From Roseomonas genomospecies 6 (GTDB taxonomy: Bacteria; Pseudomonadota; Alphaproteobacteria; Azospirillales; Azospirillaceae): DNA of 42,903 nucleotides. A model generated the notes under the pieces. It saw only the letters and a program-made list of their open reading frames with translations. It had not been told where the DNA came from and did no database searches. The position numbers and the translations under genes were made by a program. This document shows positions 1 to 8,494 of the stretch, piece by piece; within the stretch, counting starts at the first letter, position 1, and each line of letters starts with the position of its first letter. Location of the stretch: NCBI RefSeq assembly GCF_008365375.1, contig NZ_QOKW01000039.1, forward strand, positions 1 through 42,903. The letters are read 5' to 3'.

Positions 1-62
1 CGCCGAGGCCGACGTCCCCGCCCAGGCAAAGGCCATCCTCGACCTCCGCGAACACTTCAAGG

Positions 63-227
63 TCCGTCGCCACAGATCGATGCGGTGATTGCCCGGCCCG
101 AGCCGAGGGTGCGCTCGCAACGCTTACCATCAACCTGACCGGCGACTATCTCTGGAGCGCGAACCGAGTGCCGAGCATTACCGGCTATCGCCCGTTGCGC
201 GCGCCAACCGAACTCCTGGCCGCATGA
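63..227 (+). pseudogene. Possible Tn3-family transposase C-terminal remnant
   Basis: A short open stretch ends at a TGA at 225-227. It reads INLTGDYLW, then about ten residues later YRPLRAP. An NLTGDY-W segment followed by RPLR resembles the extreme C-terminus of many Tn3-family TnpA transposases as I remember them. Only about 35 residues match and nothing upstream in this frame looks like the catalytic domain, so at best it is a scrap left by deletion. A second open frame at 2-88 encodes about 28 residues that I do not recognise. The neighbouring ISL3-like and TnpB-like fragments support a graveyard of mobile elements. Confidence 0.35.
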
Positions 228-249
228 TGTTCCGGCTTTGTCCGCTTAA

Positions 250-624
250 CGTATATTTTCGTCCGTCCTATGGCGTGACCCCGAGGAGATCGATGCGACC
301 GAACGGGCTTTCGTCGCGGCCCCGATCGCTGGAGCGCCCACGCTGACACGGACCATCGAGGCGGGACGCGCCTTCCGGGCCATGGTGCGCGACAAACAGG
401 GCGGCGACTTGGATGGATGGCTCGCGGCGGCCGACGACACGGCCCTGGGCGGCTTTGCCGAAGGCATCAAGCGTGATCTGGCGGCGGTGCGTGCGGGGTT
501 GACGTTGCCCTGGAGCACCGGGCCGGTGGAGGGGCAGATCAGCAAACTGAAGACGACCAAGCGCACGATGAACGGCCGCGGCGGATTCGACCTGCTGCGC
601 CATCGGGTCCTTGAAGCCGCCTAA
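250..624 (+). pseudogene. ISL3-like transposase, C-terminal fragment
   Basis: The frame is open from just after a TAA at 247-249 to the stop at 622-624, about 124 codons, with an internal ATG at 382. The tail contains LPWSTGPVEGQISKLK, then MNGRGGFDLLRHRVL. This is the conserved C-terminal signature of ISL3-family DDE transposases, in which the Glu of GPVEGQ is the last catalytic acid. Full-length members are about 400-550 residues, so the N-terminal zinc finger and the first catalytic aspartates are missing. It directly abuts the truncated TnpB-like gene on the other strand, which suggests that insertion or recombination joined the two. It is almost certainly inactive. Confidence 0.75.
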
Positions 625-692
625 AAGGCGGCGCTCCAGCTATTCCGGTGCACCGGGAATGCGGATGGGCCAGTATTCAACCGGCACTGACA

Positions 693-1038
693 CACCGCCT
701 TGAAGGCCCGCCGGCTGGTGGTCTGGGTATCGTGGCTGCCGAGGTGCTGGCCGATCCAACAACCATCGCGGCACGCCTCGGCGTGCTTCTGGATGGATGC
801 GGTGGAGAACCTGAAGCGCGCCAACGTCGCCTTGAACAGCACGGTCCGCTCCTTGCCTTTCGGCATGGTGCGGGCTGTCTGCCAGTCTTTCGACTGGCGC
901 ATGAGGTCGAGGCGTTTCAGCGTCTCGTCCAGGCAGGCATTGTAGATGTGCCGGGCCGCCTCCAGCCGCACCTGAAGCCTCCGCTCGTCCGCTGCGCAGC
1001 GGGAACTCGGCGCTGAAAGACGGTGTGGTCGAGCGCAT
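693..1038 (-). pseudogene. Truncated, frameshifted OrfB/TnpB-type transposase gene
   Basis: Translation would start at the ATG at 1038-1036 (MRSTTPSFSAEFPLR). The frame must then shift near position 995-1000 to continue as ADERRLQVRLEAARHIYNACL, followed by LKRLDLMRQSKDW, KGKER and LGSHDTQT. These are the N-terminal landmarks of the IS200/IS605 OrfB (TnpB-like) group, whose intact members are about 400-550 residues and include RNA-guided nucleases. Homology stops after RAFKAV at about 693. The RuvC catalytic residues and zinc finger are absent. With a frameshift and truncation next to an ISL3-like fragment, this is a dead copy. No element end or guide RNA could be identified. Confidence 0.75.
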
Positions 1039-1222
1039 GGCGGTATCATGCTTGAACACGAACAAAAGGTAAACGTCTTTCGTCTGCGACGAAAGCACCG
1101 CTATCCTCACAGTCGAAACAGGGAGCTTGAGCGGTGCTGATAGCGCGCCCGGTCACCACGACCGCCTCGTTCAGATGACCACCGCGTACTGAATCCCACG
1201 TTCCCCTCAAGAGGCTTGTTGC

Positions 1223-2533
1223 CTAGAGCCGCCAAAGCCGCACACCCGTCGGCACGGCGGCGCGGTCGAGCACTCCCTTAATGTCCAAGACAAGGCCGCG
1301 ACCATCCTTCAGGAGACCGGTCACGAGGCCCCAACCCTCGGCGCAATAGGCGGCGTGCGGCACCGCCAGCACGACAGCGTCGGCCAAAGGCAGGTGGTCG
1401 CGTGGGACCAGCGCAAGGCCGTATTCGTGGGTTACCTCGCTCGCCGAGGCCAGCGGGTCGTGCACGGCCACCGTTACCCCAAAGCTTTCCAGCTCAGCTA
1501 CGATGTCGACCACGCGGGTGTTGCGGATATCGGGCACGTTTTCCTTGAAGGTGAGCCCCAACACCGTAACGCGCAGCGGTTCGGCAACGATTCCATTGAG
1601 GCGCTCGCGCATGAGTTGCTTCACCGCCTCGCGCGCCACATACTGACCCATGGTGTCGTTGATGCGCCGGCCGGCCAGGATGACCTCCGGGTTGTGGCCC
1701 AACTGCTCCGCCCGGTGGGTCAGATAGTAGGGGTCCACGCCGATGCAGTGGCCGCCGACCAGCCCCGGCTGGAACTTCAGGAAATTCCACTTGGTGCCGG
1801 CGGCGGCCAGCACGTCGCGGGTGTCGATGCCCATGCGGTGGAAGATCACCGCCAGTTCGTTCATCAGCGCGATGTTGACGTCGCGCTGGGTGTTCTCGAT
1901 CACCTTGGCGGCCTCCGCCACGGCGATGGAGGCGGCCTCGTGCACGCCGGCCTTCACCACGCTGCCGTAGACCGCCGCAACGAGCGCCCGCGTCGCCGGG
2001 TCGGAACCCGAGACGACCTTGGTGATCGTCTCGAACCGGTGCTCCTTGTCGCCGGGGTTGATGCGCTCCGGCGAGTAGCCGACGGTGAAGTCCCGCCCGT
2101 AGGCGAGGCCGGACTCCGCCTCCAGCACCGGCACGCAGTCCATCTCCGTGGCGCCGGGATAGACGGTGGATTCGTAGACCACCACGTCGCCGCGCTTCAG
2201 ATACCGCCCGACGGTGCGGCTGGCGGCCAGCAACGGGCGCAGATCCGGGCGCCGGGCGTCGTCGATGGGGGTCGGCACGGTGACGATGTGGAAGTCGGCC
2301 TTCGCTAGGTCCGCCGGGTCGTCGGTCAGGTGCAGGTTGGCCATGGCCAGATCCGCGTCCGCCACCTCGCCCGTGTGGTCGTGCCCGGCCTGCAACGCCT
2401 TGATGCGGCGCGAGTCGATGTCGAAGGCGACCACGGGAACACCGGCGGGAGCGCCCGTCCGGCCGAACGCGACGGCCACCGGCAGGCCGACGTAGCCGAG
2501 TCCGATCACCGAGATGCGGCGGGAATGGGGCAT
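1223..2533 (-). CDS. tviB: Nucleotide-sugar dehydrogenase, TviB/WbpA-like (UDP-HexNAc 6-dehydrogenase)
   Basis: 436 residues, the normal family length. The N-terminal NAD-binding loop is GLGYVG (residues 11-16), and YSPERINPGD lies near 153-162. The catalytic-cysteine motif is GLVGGHCIGVDPYY, with Cys263. The following ILAGRRIND is characteristic of the TviB/WbpO/WbpA branch, which oxidises C6 of UDP-N-acetylhexosamines to uronic acids, rather than UDP-glucose dehydrogenase. The cytosolic product would feed an aminouronic-acid-containing glycan. An AGGAAG ribosome-binding site precedes the ATG. It is separated by 418 bases from the divergent radical SAM gene. Substrate identity (GlcNAc or GalNAc) cannot be read from the sequence. 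Confidence 0.9.
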   Translation of the reverse strand: MPHSRRISVIGLGYVGLPVAVAFGRTGAPAGVPVVAFDIDSRRIKALQAGHDHTGEVADADLAMANLHLTDDPADLAKADFHIVTVPTPIDDARRPDLRPLLAASRTVGRYLKRGDVVVYESTVYPGATEMDCVPVLEAESGLAYGRDFTVGYSPERINPGDKEHRFETITKVVSGSDPATRALVAAVYGSVVKAGVHEAASIAVAEAAKVIENTQRDVNIALMNELAVIFHRMGIDTRDVLAAAGTKWNFLKFQPGLVGGHCIGVDPYYLTHRAEQLGHNPEVILAGRRINDTMGQYVAREAVKQLMRERLNGIVAEPLRVTVLGLTFKENVPDIRNTRVVDIVAELESFGVTVAVHDPLASASEVTHEYGLALVPRDHLPLADAVVLAVPHAAYCAEGWGLVTGLLKDGRGLVLDIKGVLDRAAVPTGVRLWRL

Positions 2534-2951
2534 GGTGGGGAGGCTTCCTTAGAGAGACGAAAAACGGGAAAAGACAGAAACGGGCCGGAAAGACCCGTCT
2601 TATACACGCTCTGCCCGTGCGGTGGAGCGGGGAAGTGGGCGGTCTCAGCCGTTCCCGAGCGGAGTTGTGCCGCGCGCTGTGCTTCATGCCCTTGCCAGGG
2701 AATGGTTCGCGATTGCCAAGCCGCGCCGTCACCCCGCTTTTTATGGGAATGCCCGGCCCCTCCGCGTCTTTCCGCAAGGAGTCCTTCGTCATTGTTCCAC
2801 TTTCCGGTATCAGTATGGCGTGATTGATCCTCGCACGCGCAATCGGGGTTTGCGAACACCGTGTGAGTCTTGGGGCGATCCACGCGAGGGGATGAAGATC
2901 CGTGCCGCCCTCCCTCATCGACCGCAAACGCTTAGGAAGGACGAAGCATCC
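2534..2951. promoter_or_regulatory. Divergent intergenic region, 418 bases
   Basis: It separates the minus-strand dehydrogenase (start 2533) from the plus-strand radical SAM gene (start 2952), so it should contain both promoters. Ribosome-binding sites are visible at each end: AGGAAG before 2533 and GGAAGG at about 2936-2941. I see no convincing -35/-10 pair, operator or conserved RNA. The plus-strand frame stays open upstream of 2952, but that stretch lacks protein-like composition and is not called as coding. Confidence 0.4.
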
Positions 2952-4628
2952 ATGGCCACTCTGGCAGACCGCATCAAGCCGTTGAAAGGACGCCGGATTT
3001 ACCTGTTCGGGGCCGGCGATTGCGGTGTGCATGCGCGCCATATGCTTGAAAAGCGGTTTGGTGTCACCGTTTGCGGGTTCATCGACTCGTTCCGAAGCGG
3101 CACACTCGACGGCCTTCCCATTGTCCGGGCAGACACGTTCCACGCCGAACACGCCCAGAACAGCGCGGTCCTGATCACATCCCAGTACTGGCGGGAAATC
3201 AGGGACGGGCTTCGGGCGCGCGGGCACGACCGTTACGACCTTCTGGTCCATGCCCCCGTGTCGTGGCGCAACCTGAACCATTTCCAATCCAAGCTGGTCT
3301 CCGTCGATGCGGCGGCGGCGAACGGAGTCCCGCCGGGGCGTCTTTCACCCGCCGCAAGCCCGCAAGCCGACGGCGCTCCCCACGTCCAGAACACCGACGT
3401 CCAGGACACCGGGAGCCTTACGGCCGACGCGCCGGAGCAGTCGCTGCTGACGGTTCCCTTCAACAGCGACTGCTCCGTGGATTTGCCGCTGACGGAGCGG
3501 TGCAATCTGCGCTGCGGCTATTGCCCTCACCACGACACCTCGCGCAAGGATTGGAGCGAAACGGCGCCATGGCTGGTTGACCGGGTCCACGCGTTCCTCA
3601 CCCCCCATCCCGGCGTCCGCATCGAGCTTGGCGGCGGCGCCGGCGAAACGACGGTCCTGAAGGATTGGCAGCGGCAGGCCGAGCGCTTCATGGCCATCGG
3701 CAGTCGGCTGCGCATGACCACCAACCTCGCGCGGGAACTCCGTTGGGATGAGGCCGAGACGCTGTCCCGGTTCTTCCACATCAGCGTCAGTTTCGATAGC
3801 GTCGACAGCCGGATCCTCAAGTCCGTCCGCGTCGGCGCCAATCCGGCGAAGATCGTGTTCAACATCGCCCAGATCCGCGCGGCGGCGATGGCGGTCGGGC
3901 GCGAACCGCCCAGCTTCAACATCCAGGCCGTCGTCACCGACAAGAGCGTCGCGTTGGTGGATCAGGTCGCCGCCATGGCAGCGGCGCTCGGCATCAAATA
4001 TGTCCGCTACATCGCGCTGAACGGGGGAACCTACGATGCGGCCCTGTCCGGCATCGCCGGGCTGGCCAGAGACCAAGCGCGCAAGGCCGTGGCCGCCTTC
4101 GAACGCGCTTTCGAGATCGGCATCGACGCCGACATCACCATCGAGGTCGATGACGAGGTTTCCGACTGTCTGGCCGCTTGCCTGTCCCGGCCCGCCACCT
4201 TGGAGGATGCGGCCGCCCCGGCCGTCCCCGAGGCCATCCCCGCAGCCATCCCCGCAGCTATCCCCGTGGCCGAGCCTGGCCTCGTGGCCGGCGCTCCGGC
4301 GGAGGGATGCCCCCCCGGCAAGACACGTCTGTGCCTGGAGCCGTGGACGCACGTCATCTTCACCTACGACGGCACGGTGTTCTCCTGCTGCTATGGAGCC
4401 CCGACCTTCCGCCCCGACTATGCCGCCATCGGGACGGACATGAACGCGATCTTCAACGACGAACCAATCCGGGATCTGCGCCGGCGGTTGCTGACCGGCG
4501 ATCTCAGCGCGCTCTGTCACAATTGCTTGCAGAAACCCATGGTCGCCGTCAGCGACCTTCGCGAGAAGGTTGACGCCCTCATCCGCGTGCGGCGTCAACC
4601 CTGCAACGTCGAGAGCCCCAACGGCTGA
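2952..4628 (+). CDS. Radical SAM/SPASM protein with N-terminal Rossmann-like domain
   Basis: 558 residues from the ATG at 2952, chosen because GGAAGG lies about 12 bases upstream and the Rossmann-like domain begins right after it. Residues 15-65 (IYLFGAGDCG, then GFIDS) resemble the small nucleotide-binding domain found in sugar-modifying enzymes. The radical SAM core follows, with CxxxCxxC at Cys184/188/191 (CNLRCGYC) binding the 4Fe-4S cluster. The C-terminus has CLEPW, then CC and CHNC cysteines, consistent with a SPASM or twitch auxiliary-cluster domain. A Pro/Ala-rich linker with three exact or near-exact 12-bp repeats lies between them. Substrate unknown; a carbohydrate or glycosylated substrate is inferred from context. 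It ends 13 bases from the convergent glycosyltransferase gene. Confidence 0.85.
   Translation: MATLADRIKPLKGRRIYLFGAGDCGVHARHMLEKRFGVTVCGFIDSFRSGTLDGLPIVRADTFHAEHAQNSAVLITSQYWREIRDGLRARGHDRYDLLVHAPVSWRNLNHFQSKLVSVDAAAANGVPPGRLSPAASPQADGAPHVQNTDVQDTGSLTADAPEQSLLTVPFNSDCSVDLPLTERCNLRCGYCPHHDTSRKDWSETAPWLVDRVHAFLTPHPGVRIELGGGAGETTVLKDWQRQAERFMAIGSRLRMTTNLARELRWDEAETLSRFFHISVSFDSVDSRILKSVRVGANPAKIVFNIAQIRAAAMAVGREPPSFNIQAVVTDKSVALVDQVAAMAAALGIKYVRYIALNGGTYDAALSGIAGLARDQARKAVAAFERAFEIGIDADITIEVDDEVSDCLAACLSRPATLEDAAAPAVPEAIPAAIPAAIPVAEPGLVAGAPAEGCPPGKTRLCLEPWTHVIFTYDGTVFSCCYGAPTFRPDYAAIGTDMNAIFNDEPIRDLRRRLLTGDLSALCHNCLQKPMVAVSDLREKVDALIRVRRQPCNVESPNG
4233..4268 (+). repeat. Three 12-bp tandem repeats inside the radical SAM gene
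   Basis: The unit GCCATCCCCGCA occurs at 4233-4244 and 4245-4256. A third copy with two changes lies at 4257-4268. It encodes an AIPA repeat in the linker between the radical SAM core and the C-terminal cysteine-rich domain. In-frame slippage here would only change linker length. Confidence 0.85.
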
Positions 4629-4635
4629 GCGGGAG

Positions 4636-4653
4636 GGGGCCTCAGGCAGCCCC
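4636..4653. terminator. Weak hairpin between convergent genes
   Basis: GGGGC (4636-4640) and GCCCC (4649-4653) can pair around an 8-base loop where the radical SAM gene and the convergent glycosyltransferase gene meet. There is no T tract on either strand, so termination activity is only a guess. Confidence 0.2.
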
Positions 4654-7050
4654 GATTTCCGCCGCCAGACCGGCCCAAGCGTCCGGCGGGGTGACAGCCC
4701 GCTTGCGCAGCGTCCAGACCGCCGGCATGTGAAGGGTGACGCCGGTCTGGCGGACGAAGTGGGGATTGCCGGGCGCGTCGGTCCGCGCCACGCGGTCCAG
4801 CGTGGCGTCGCTGACCGACACGTCGAACACCCCTTCCACCTGAAGCCCGGTCGTTTGGGCAAAAAGGCGCGGCAGCCCTTCGGGTGAGGCGAGGCGGGCG
4901 GGAACGCCGGCCACTCGGGTGTGGCCCTCATGGTCGGCATCGGAGCCATCGTTCAGCACGGTTTCCATGGTGAGAACGAGGCATCCCCCGATCCGCAGCC
5001 GCGCGTCGATCCAGGCCATCGTCTCCGCGAAACCGTGAAGGAAGATGGCGTTGTCCGGAACCACGACGATGTCCCAAGCCCCCCGGTCCAGACGGGCGCA
5101 GGCCGGCCGGCCGATGTGGTGGACGGCAAGACGGTCGGGATCGAAGGGGCGCGAAACCAGCCGCCAACGGTCCGTTTCACCAAGGGCGACCCGCCGGGCG
5201 CGCTCGGGCGCGTCGGCGCCGATGTCGATCACATCGACGTGGCGGACGACATCGGACAGGAGCATGGGCATGCCGTCCGGGTGCGGAACGATGACCGCGG
5301 CCTCGCGCTCCCGATCCAGCATGCCGAGCCGGTCCAGGGCGTAGGCGGTCTGCGCGCGCGCCCACGCGCCGCAACTCCGCTTGTAGAAATTGTAGACGAG
5401 GTCGAGGCGGTCCAGGGCGTTGACCCGGGGGGCATCGGGGGTCTCATCGTCCAGATAGCGCGGGAAGGTCGAGCAGCTGACTTTGAGGCGGTCGAGCCAC
5501 GCGAACCAGGGCGCCGACTCCCAGTCCTCGGCCGCCGCAAGCTTGCTGAGAGCCGGCGGGCCGGCGGGGCGCTCGGCCGGCGGCAGGGCGCTTTGCACGC
5601 GCACGCGCAGGGCGTTGCGCGACCGGGCCGCTGCAGCCTTGACCCGATCGAGCTGCGGCTGCGTGACCCTCTCGGCGCGCTCCAGCCCGGGCCAATCGAG
5701 CAGGGCCATCAGCGGAGCCGTCCAGCGCATCGGATCGACCGTGGCCGGGTCGCCGGCCCGCAACACGGTTTTCAGGTCGCCGCGCGCGATGGCGACTTCG
5801 CGCGGGCTGATTTCCCGCGTGCGGCCGAGCGCCTGCGCGAGGTAGGTTTCGACGCTCGGCCCGACCGCCGGATCCATCCGGATCAACGGCCGGACGATGT
5901 CGGCCAGGCGATCCCCGACGCCTTGCAGGGACAGCTCGCGCACGCCGCGCTCGTAGGCCGCCTCGACGATGCGCGTGCGCAGATCCCGGTCGGCGATCAG
6001 CCGCGTCAGGTTCGCCGAGAACCCCTCCAACGCGTCCGCCAGCAGCACCGAGACGCCGTCGTCGAGGCAGTGGACCACCTCTCCCACCGGGGTGGCGCAC
6101 ACGGCCACCTTCGCCAGCAGATACTCGAACATCTTGGTCGGGCTTTTGCAGGCGTTGAACATGGTGTCGGCGTAGGGCAGGACGCCGATGTCCATCTCCG
6201 CCAGGACCTCGCTGAACCGCTCCGGCGCGATGCGTTCGTGGAAGACGATGTTGCGCAGGTCGGGATAGCGCTGCGCCACGCGCCGCTTCAGCTCCGGCCA
6301 AGCCCGGCCGAAGCCGATCAGATGGAAGCGGGCTTCGGAGCGGAACTCCGGCGGCACCAGGGCAAAGGCGTCGAGAGCGAAGAAGATGTCCCGCAGGACC
6401 AGCGAGCCCCAGACATCGCCGCACCAGAGGATGTTGACCGCATCCCCGAAACGCCGGCGCGGCAGGTGCCTCCTGAGCGGGTTGAAGTCTTCCGGATCGG
6501 CGACGGTGTGGACCAGATGCGTGTTCGGCTTGTCGCGCCCGACCAGGTCGAGAAGCCGGGTGCTCGACACCACGCAAGCGTCCGCGCGGGCCGCCATCGT
6601 GGACAGAAGGGCGTCGGGCTGCAAGGAGGGGAACCAAGGCTCCAGGCGCCAGTAGGGCGACGTGCCGATGTCGTAGTCGTCGTAATCGAAGACGATCCTG
6701 TTGCCATGGCGCGCCGTCGCCAGACAGCAGGCCAGCACGTGGTAGCCCGCCTTCTGGACGTAAAGAACCGCCCGAGGGTTTTCGGCCAGGATGTCGAAGG
6801 CCCGCAGGTTGAGGCGGAGCTTCTCCTCCTCGGGGATCTGCGCGACGGGACCGCCCCCGAACCGGGCGCCGAGGTGATCGACGAAGGACAGGACCTCCGC
6901 CGCGATGCCCTTCTGCCGGAGTAGCTTCGCGAAGCTGTAGCAGCGTACCCGCGCAGGGGCGAGGGAGAAGCCGTCTTGCGCCACGAAGATCACGTCGGCC
7001 TCCTTGTAGCGCTGAAGCTGTTCAGGGCTGGGGAGGAGCGGTTCCGACAT
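4642..7050 (-). CDS. GT4-like glycosyltransferase fused to shared EDW/FKRSRG C-terminal module
   Basis: 802 residues from the ATG at 7050-7048, preceded by CAGGAAA. The frame stays open upstream to 7341, but that part is not protein-like. Residues 1 to about 420 look like a GT-B glycosyltransferase: VIFVAQDGFSLAPARVRCYSF at the start, ILWCGDVWGS in the middle, and the C-terminal SPTKMFEYLLAKV segment with the nucleotide-sugar-binding Glu of group 1 (GT4) enzymes. From about 430 to the end comes a module also found in three other proteins here: SKLAAAEDW (about 500), FYKRSCGAWARAQ (about 553), WDIVVVPDN, LRIGGCLVL and VSVSDATLDR (about 742). The module resembles a methyltransferase fold without the glycine-rich SAM loop. 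Its role is unknown; modification or recognition of the same glycan is inferred. Confidence 0.8.
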   Translation of the reverse strand: MSEPLLPSPEQLQRYKEADVIFVAQDGFSLAPARVRCYSFAKLLRQKGIAAEVLSFVDHLGARFGGGPVAQIPEEEKLRLNLRAFDILAENPRAVLYVQKAGYHVLACCLATARHGNRIVFDYDDYDIGTSPYWRLEPWFPSLQPDALLSTMAARADACVVSSTRLLDLVGRDKPNTHLVHTVADPEDFNPLRRHLPRRRFGDAVNILWCGDVWGSLVLRDIFFALDAFALVPPEFRSEARFHLIGFGRAWPELKRRVAQRYPDLRNIVFHERIAPERFSEVLAEMDIGVLPYADTMFNACKSPTKMFEYLLAKVAVCATPVGEVVHCLDDGVSVLLADALEGFSANLTRLIADRDLRTRIVEAAYERGVRELSLQGVGDRLADIVRPLIRMDPAVGPSVETYLAQALGRTREISPREVAIARGDLKTVLRAGDPATVDPMRWTAPLMALLDWPGLERAERVTQPQLDRVKAAAARSRNALRVRVQSALPPAERPAGPPALSKLAAAEDWESAPWFAWLDRLKVSCSTFPRYLDDETPDAPRVNALDRLDLVYNFYKRSCGAWARAQTAYALDRLGMLDREREAAVIVPHPDGMPMLLSDVVRHVDVIDIGADAPERARRVALGETDRWRLVSRPFDPDRLAVHHIGRPACARLDRGAWDIVVVPDNAIFLHGFAETMAWIDARLRIGGCLVLTMETVLNDGSDADHEGHTRVAGVPARLASPEGLPRLFAQTTGLQVEGVFDVSVSDATLDRVARTDAPGNPHFVRQTGVTLHMPAVWTLRKRAVTPPDAWAGLAAEIGAA

Positions 7051-7605
7051 GTGAATTTCCTGCCTGGAGCAAACCACGCCTTGCGAATGGGCGAAGTCTT
7101 GAAACGCCGAGAGTGGATGGACCGTGCAAGCCACCGAACCGGCCCGGGGCCAGGCGGCGCCGAGTTCCTGACCGAGATCCTGGCCGGGATGCGGCCGAGA
7201 TCGTGAGGGCATTGCCTCGCCGTCGTTGTACGCCCTGGCCACCGGTCGTACAAGCCGCGCGTTCAACAGGGAAGAACACCGGCATGGCGCGATGCACGGA
7301 GGCATCAACCGAGGATCGCTGTCCACTCTCGGCCAAGTCACTCCTGTGACAGCGCAAATAACCCTTTATTTACCACATGGCGGTAATGCTGCCCACCATG
7401 TCCGCAAAAATATTGCCGCCGAGCGAACGGAACGATCAGTGACAGACGTCAGGAGCAGGGCCTTACATCCGATTCCACCTTAGACGCATTTCCTCGGGAG
7501 CCTCCCGCCAAAACGTGGCGGACAGGTGGCGCGTTCGGCTGGACGCGGCATCCTTGCTGTGGGGCATGGTCCATTGGTGTATCGATTTTGACACAGGATG
7601 CCGTA
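7051..7605. promoter_or_regulatory. Divergent intergenic region, 555 bases
   Basis: It lies between the minus-strand glycosyltransferase and the plus-strand methyltransferase operon and should carry promoters for both. The right half has an AT-rich pocket with an inverted repeat AAATAA/TTATTT (7356-7361 and 7366-7371, loop CCCT), a plausible operator or start-site region. No RNA gene or conserved ORF was recognised. Confidence 0.35.
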
Positions 7606-8442
7606 ATGCACACGTTCGAGACAACGTCGATCAGCAACGTCCAGGCGTATTGGGACGCACGCCCCTGCAACATCCGCCACTCCACGAAAACTCTGGGCTC
7701 CCGCGAATATTTCGACGAGGTGGAGGCCCGCAAGTACAAGGTCGAGCCGCACATTCCGGAGTTCGCCGATTTCCAGCGCTGGGCGGGAAAGAAGGTGCTT
7801 GAACTTGGCTGCGGCATCGGCACGGACACCATCAATTTCGCCCGGGCCGGCGCCCAAGTCACCGCCGTGGATCTGTCCACCAAATCCCTGGAGATCGCGC
7901 GCCAGAGGGCCGAGGTCATGGGGGTGGCCGACCGCATCCAGTTCTTCAACGCAAACGGCGAAGAACTGTCGAAGGTGGTTCCGCTGGACGAATACGACCT
8001 AGTCTATTCTTTCGGGGTCGTGCACCACACACCGCACCCGGAGAGCGCCATCGCCGAGCTGCGCCGGTATCTGAAGCCGGGCGGAACCATGAAGATCATG
8101 GTCTATTATCGCTATTCCTGGAAGACGCTGTGGATCCTGCTGGGGTACGGGAAAGGACAGTTCTGGAAGCTGCCCGAACTCGTCGCCCGCCATTCGGAGG
8201 CGCAGACGGGCTGCCCCGTCACCTACATCTACGACCGGGAGGAAGGGCGGGCTCTGCTCGAAGCCCACGGCATGCGGCTGTTCGAGTGCCGGGTGGATCA
8301 CGTGTTCCCCTATCGCATCCCCGACTATGTCCAGTACCGCTACGTGCGGGAATGGTATTTCCGCTGGATGCCGGACTCCCTGTTCCGCGCTTTCGAGCGC
8401 CTGTTCGGATGGCACCTGCTGCTGACGGCGAAAGCCGACTGA
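7606..8442 (+). CDS. Class I SAM-dependent methyltransferase
   Basis: 278 residues from the ATG at 7606, with CAGGA upstream; a TTG at 7588 is a weaker alternative. Motif I is LELGCGIGTD (residues 65-74), followed by the acidic motif II VTAVDLS with Asp89, then YDLVYSFGVVHHTPHP and LRRYLKPGGTMKIMVYY. All core SAM-binding elements are intact, so the enzyme should be active. The C-terminal part (YDREEGRALLEAHG, RVDHVFPYRI) is typical of methyltransferases in O-antigen and polysaccharide clusters. It is the first gene of a plus-strand run of four (methyltransferase, methyltransferase, FkbM, glycosyltransferase) with short gaps. The acceptor is unknown. Confidence 0.88.
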   Translation: MHTFETTSISNVQAYWDARPCNIRHSTKTLGSREYFDEVEARKYKVEPHIPEFADFQRWAGKKVLELGCGIGTDTINFARAGAQVTAVDLSTKSLEIARQRAEVMGVADRIQFFNANGEELSKVVPLDEYDLVYSFGVVHHTPHPESAIAELRRYLKPGGTMKIMVYYRYSWKTLWILLGYGKGQFWKLPELVARHSEAQTGCPVTYIYDREEGRALLEAHGMRLFECRVDHVFPYRIPDYVQYRYVREWYFRWMPDSLFRAFERLFGWHLLLTAKAD

Positions 8443-8494
8443 CCTCCTGCGGAATCCATGACGCCTGGCCAGATTTGGGAATGGGGACATTCAA

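Noticed and set aside
693..1110. Functional TnpB with guide RNA
   Set aside because: The frame is broken, the catalytic half is missing, and no element end is identifiable.
1355..2308. Long plus-strand open frames opposite real genes (for example 1355-2308, 15554-17356, 33796-36588)
   Set aside because: They are antisense shadows typical of high-GC coding DNA, rich in Arg/Gly/His/Asp without motifs, and the opposite strand carries clear catalytic signatures.
2622..2951. N-terminal extension of the radical SAM gene upstream of 2952
   Set aside because: The GGAAGG site and the Rossmann-like domain start at 2952; the upstream residues are not domain-like.
4233..4268. CRISPR-like or larger repeat array
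   Set aside because: It is a coding 12-bp tandem repeat with no spacers; no CRISPR array was seen anywhere in the window.
7051..7341. N-terminal extension of the 4642 glycosyltransferase to 7341
   Set aside because: The frame is open, but the translation lacks protein-like composition and the CAGGAAA site plus the fold start at 7050.
7587..7592. TTGACA as a -35 promoter element
   Set aside because: It lies 14 bases from the start codon, overlapping the ribosome-binding region, so it cannot serve the downstream gene as a normal promoter.
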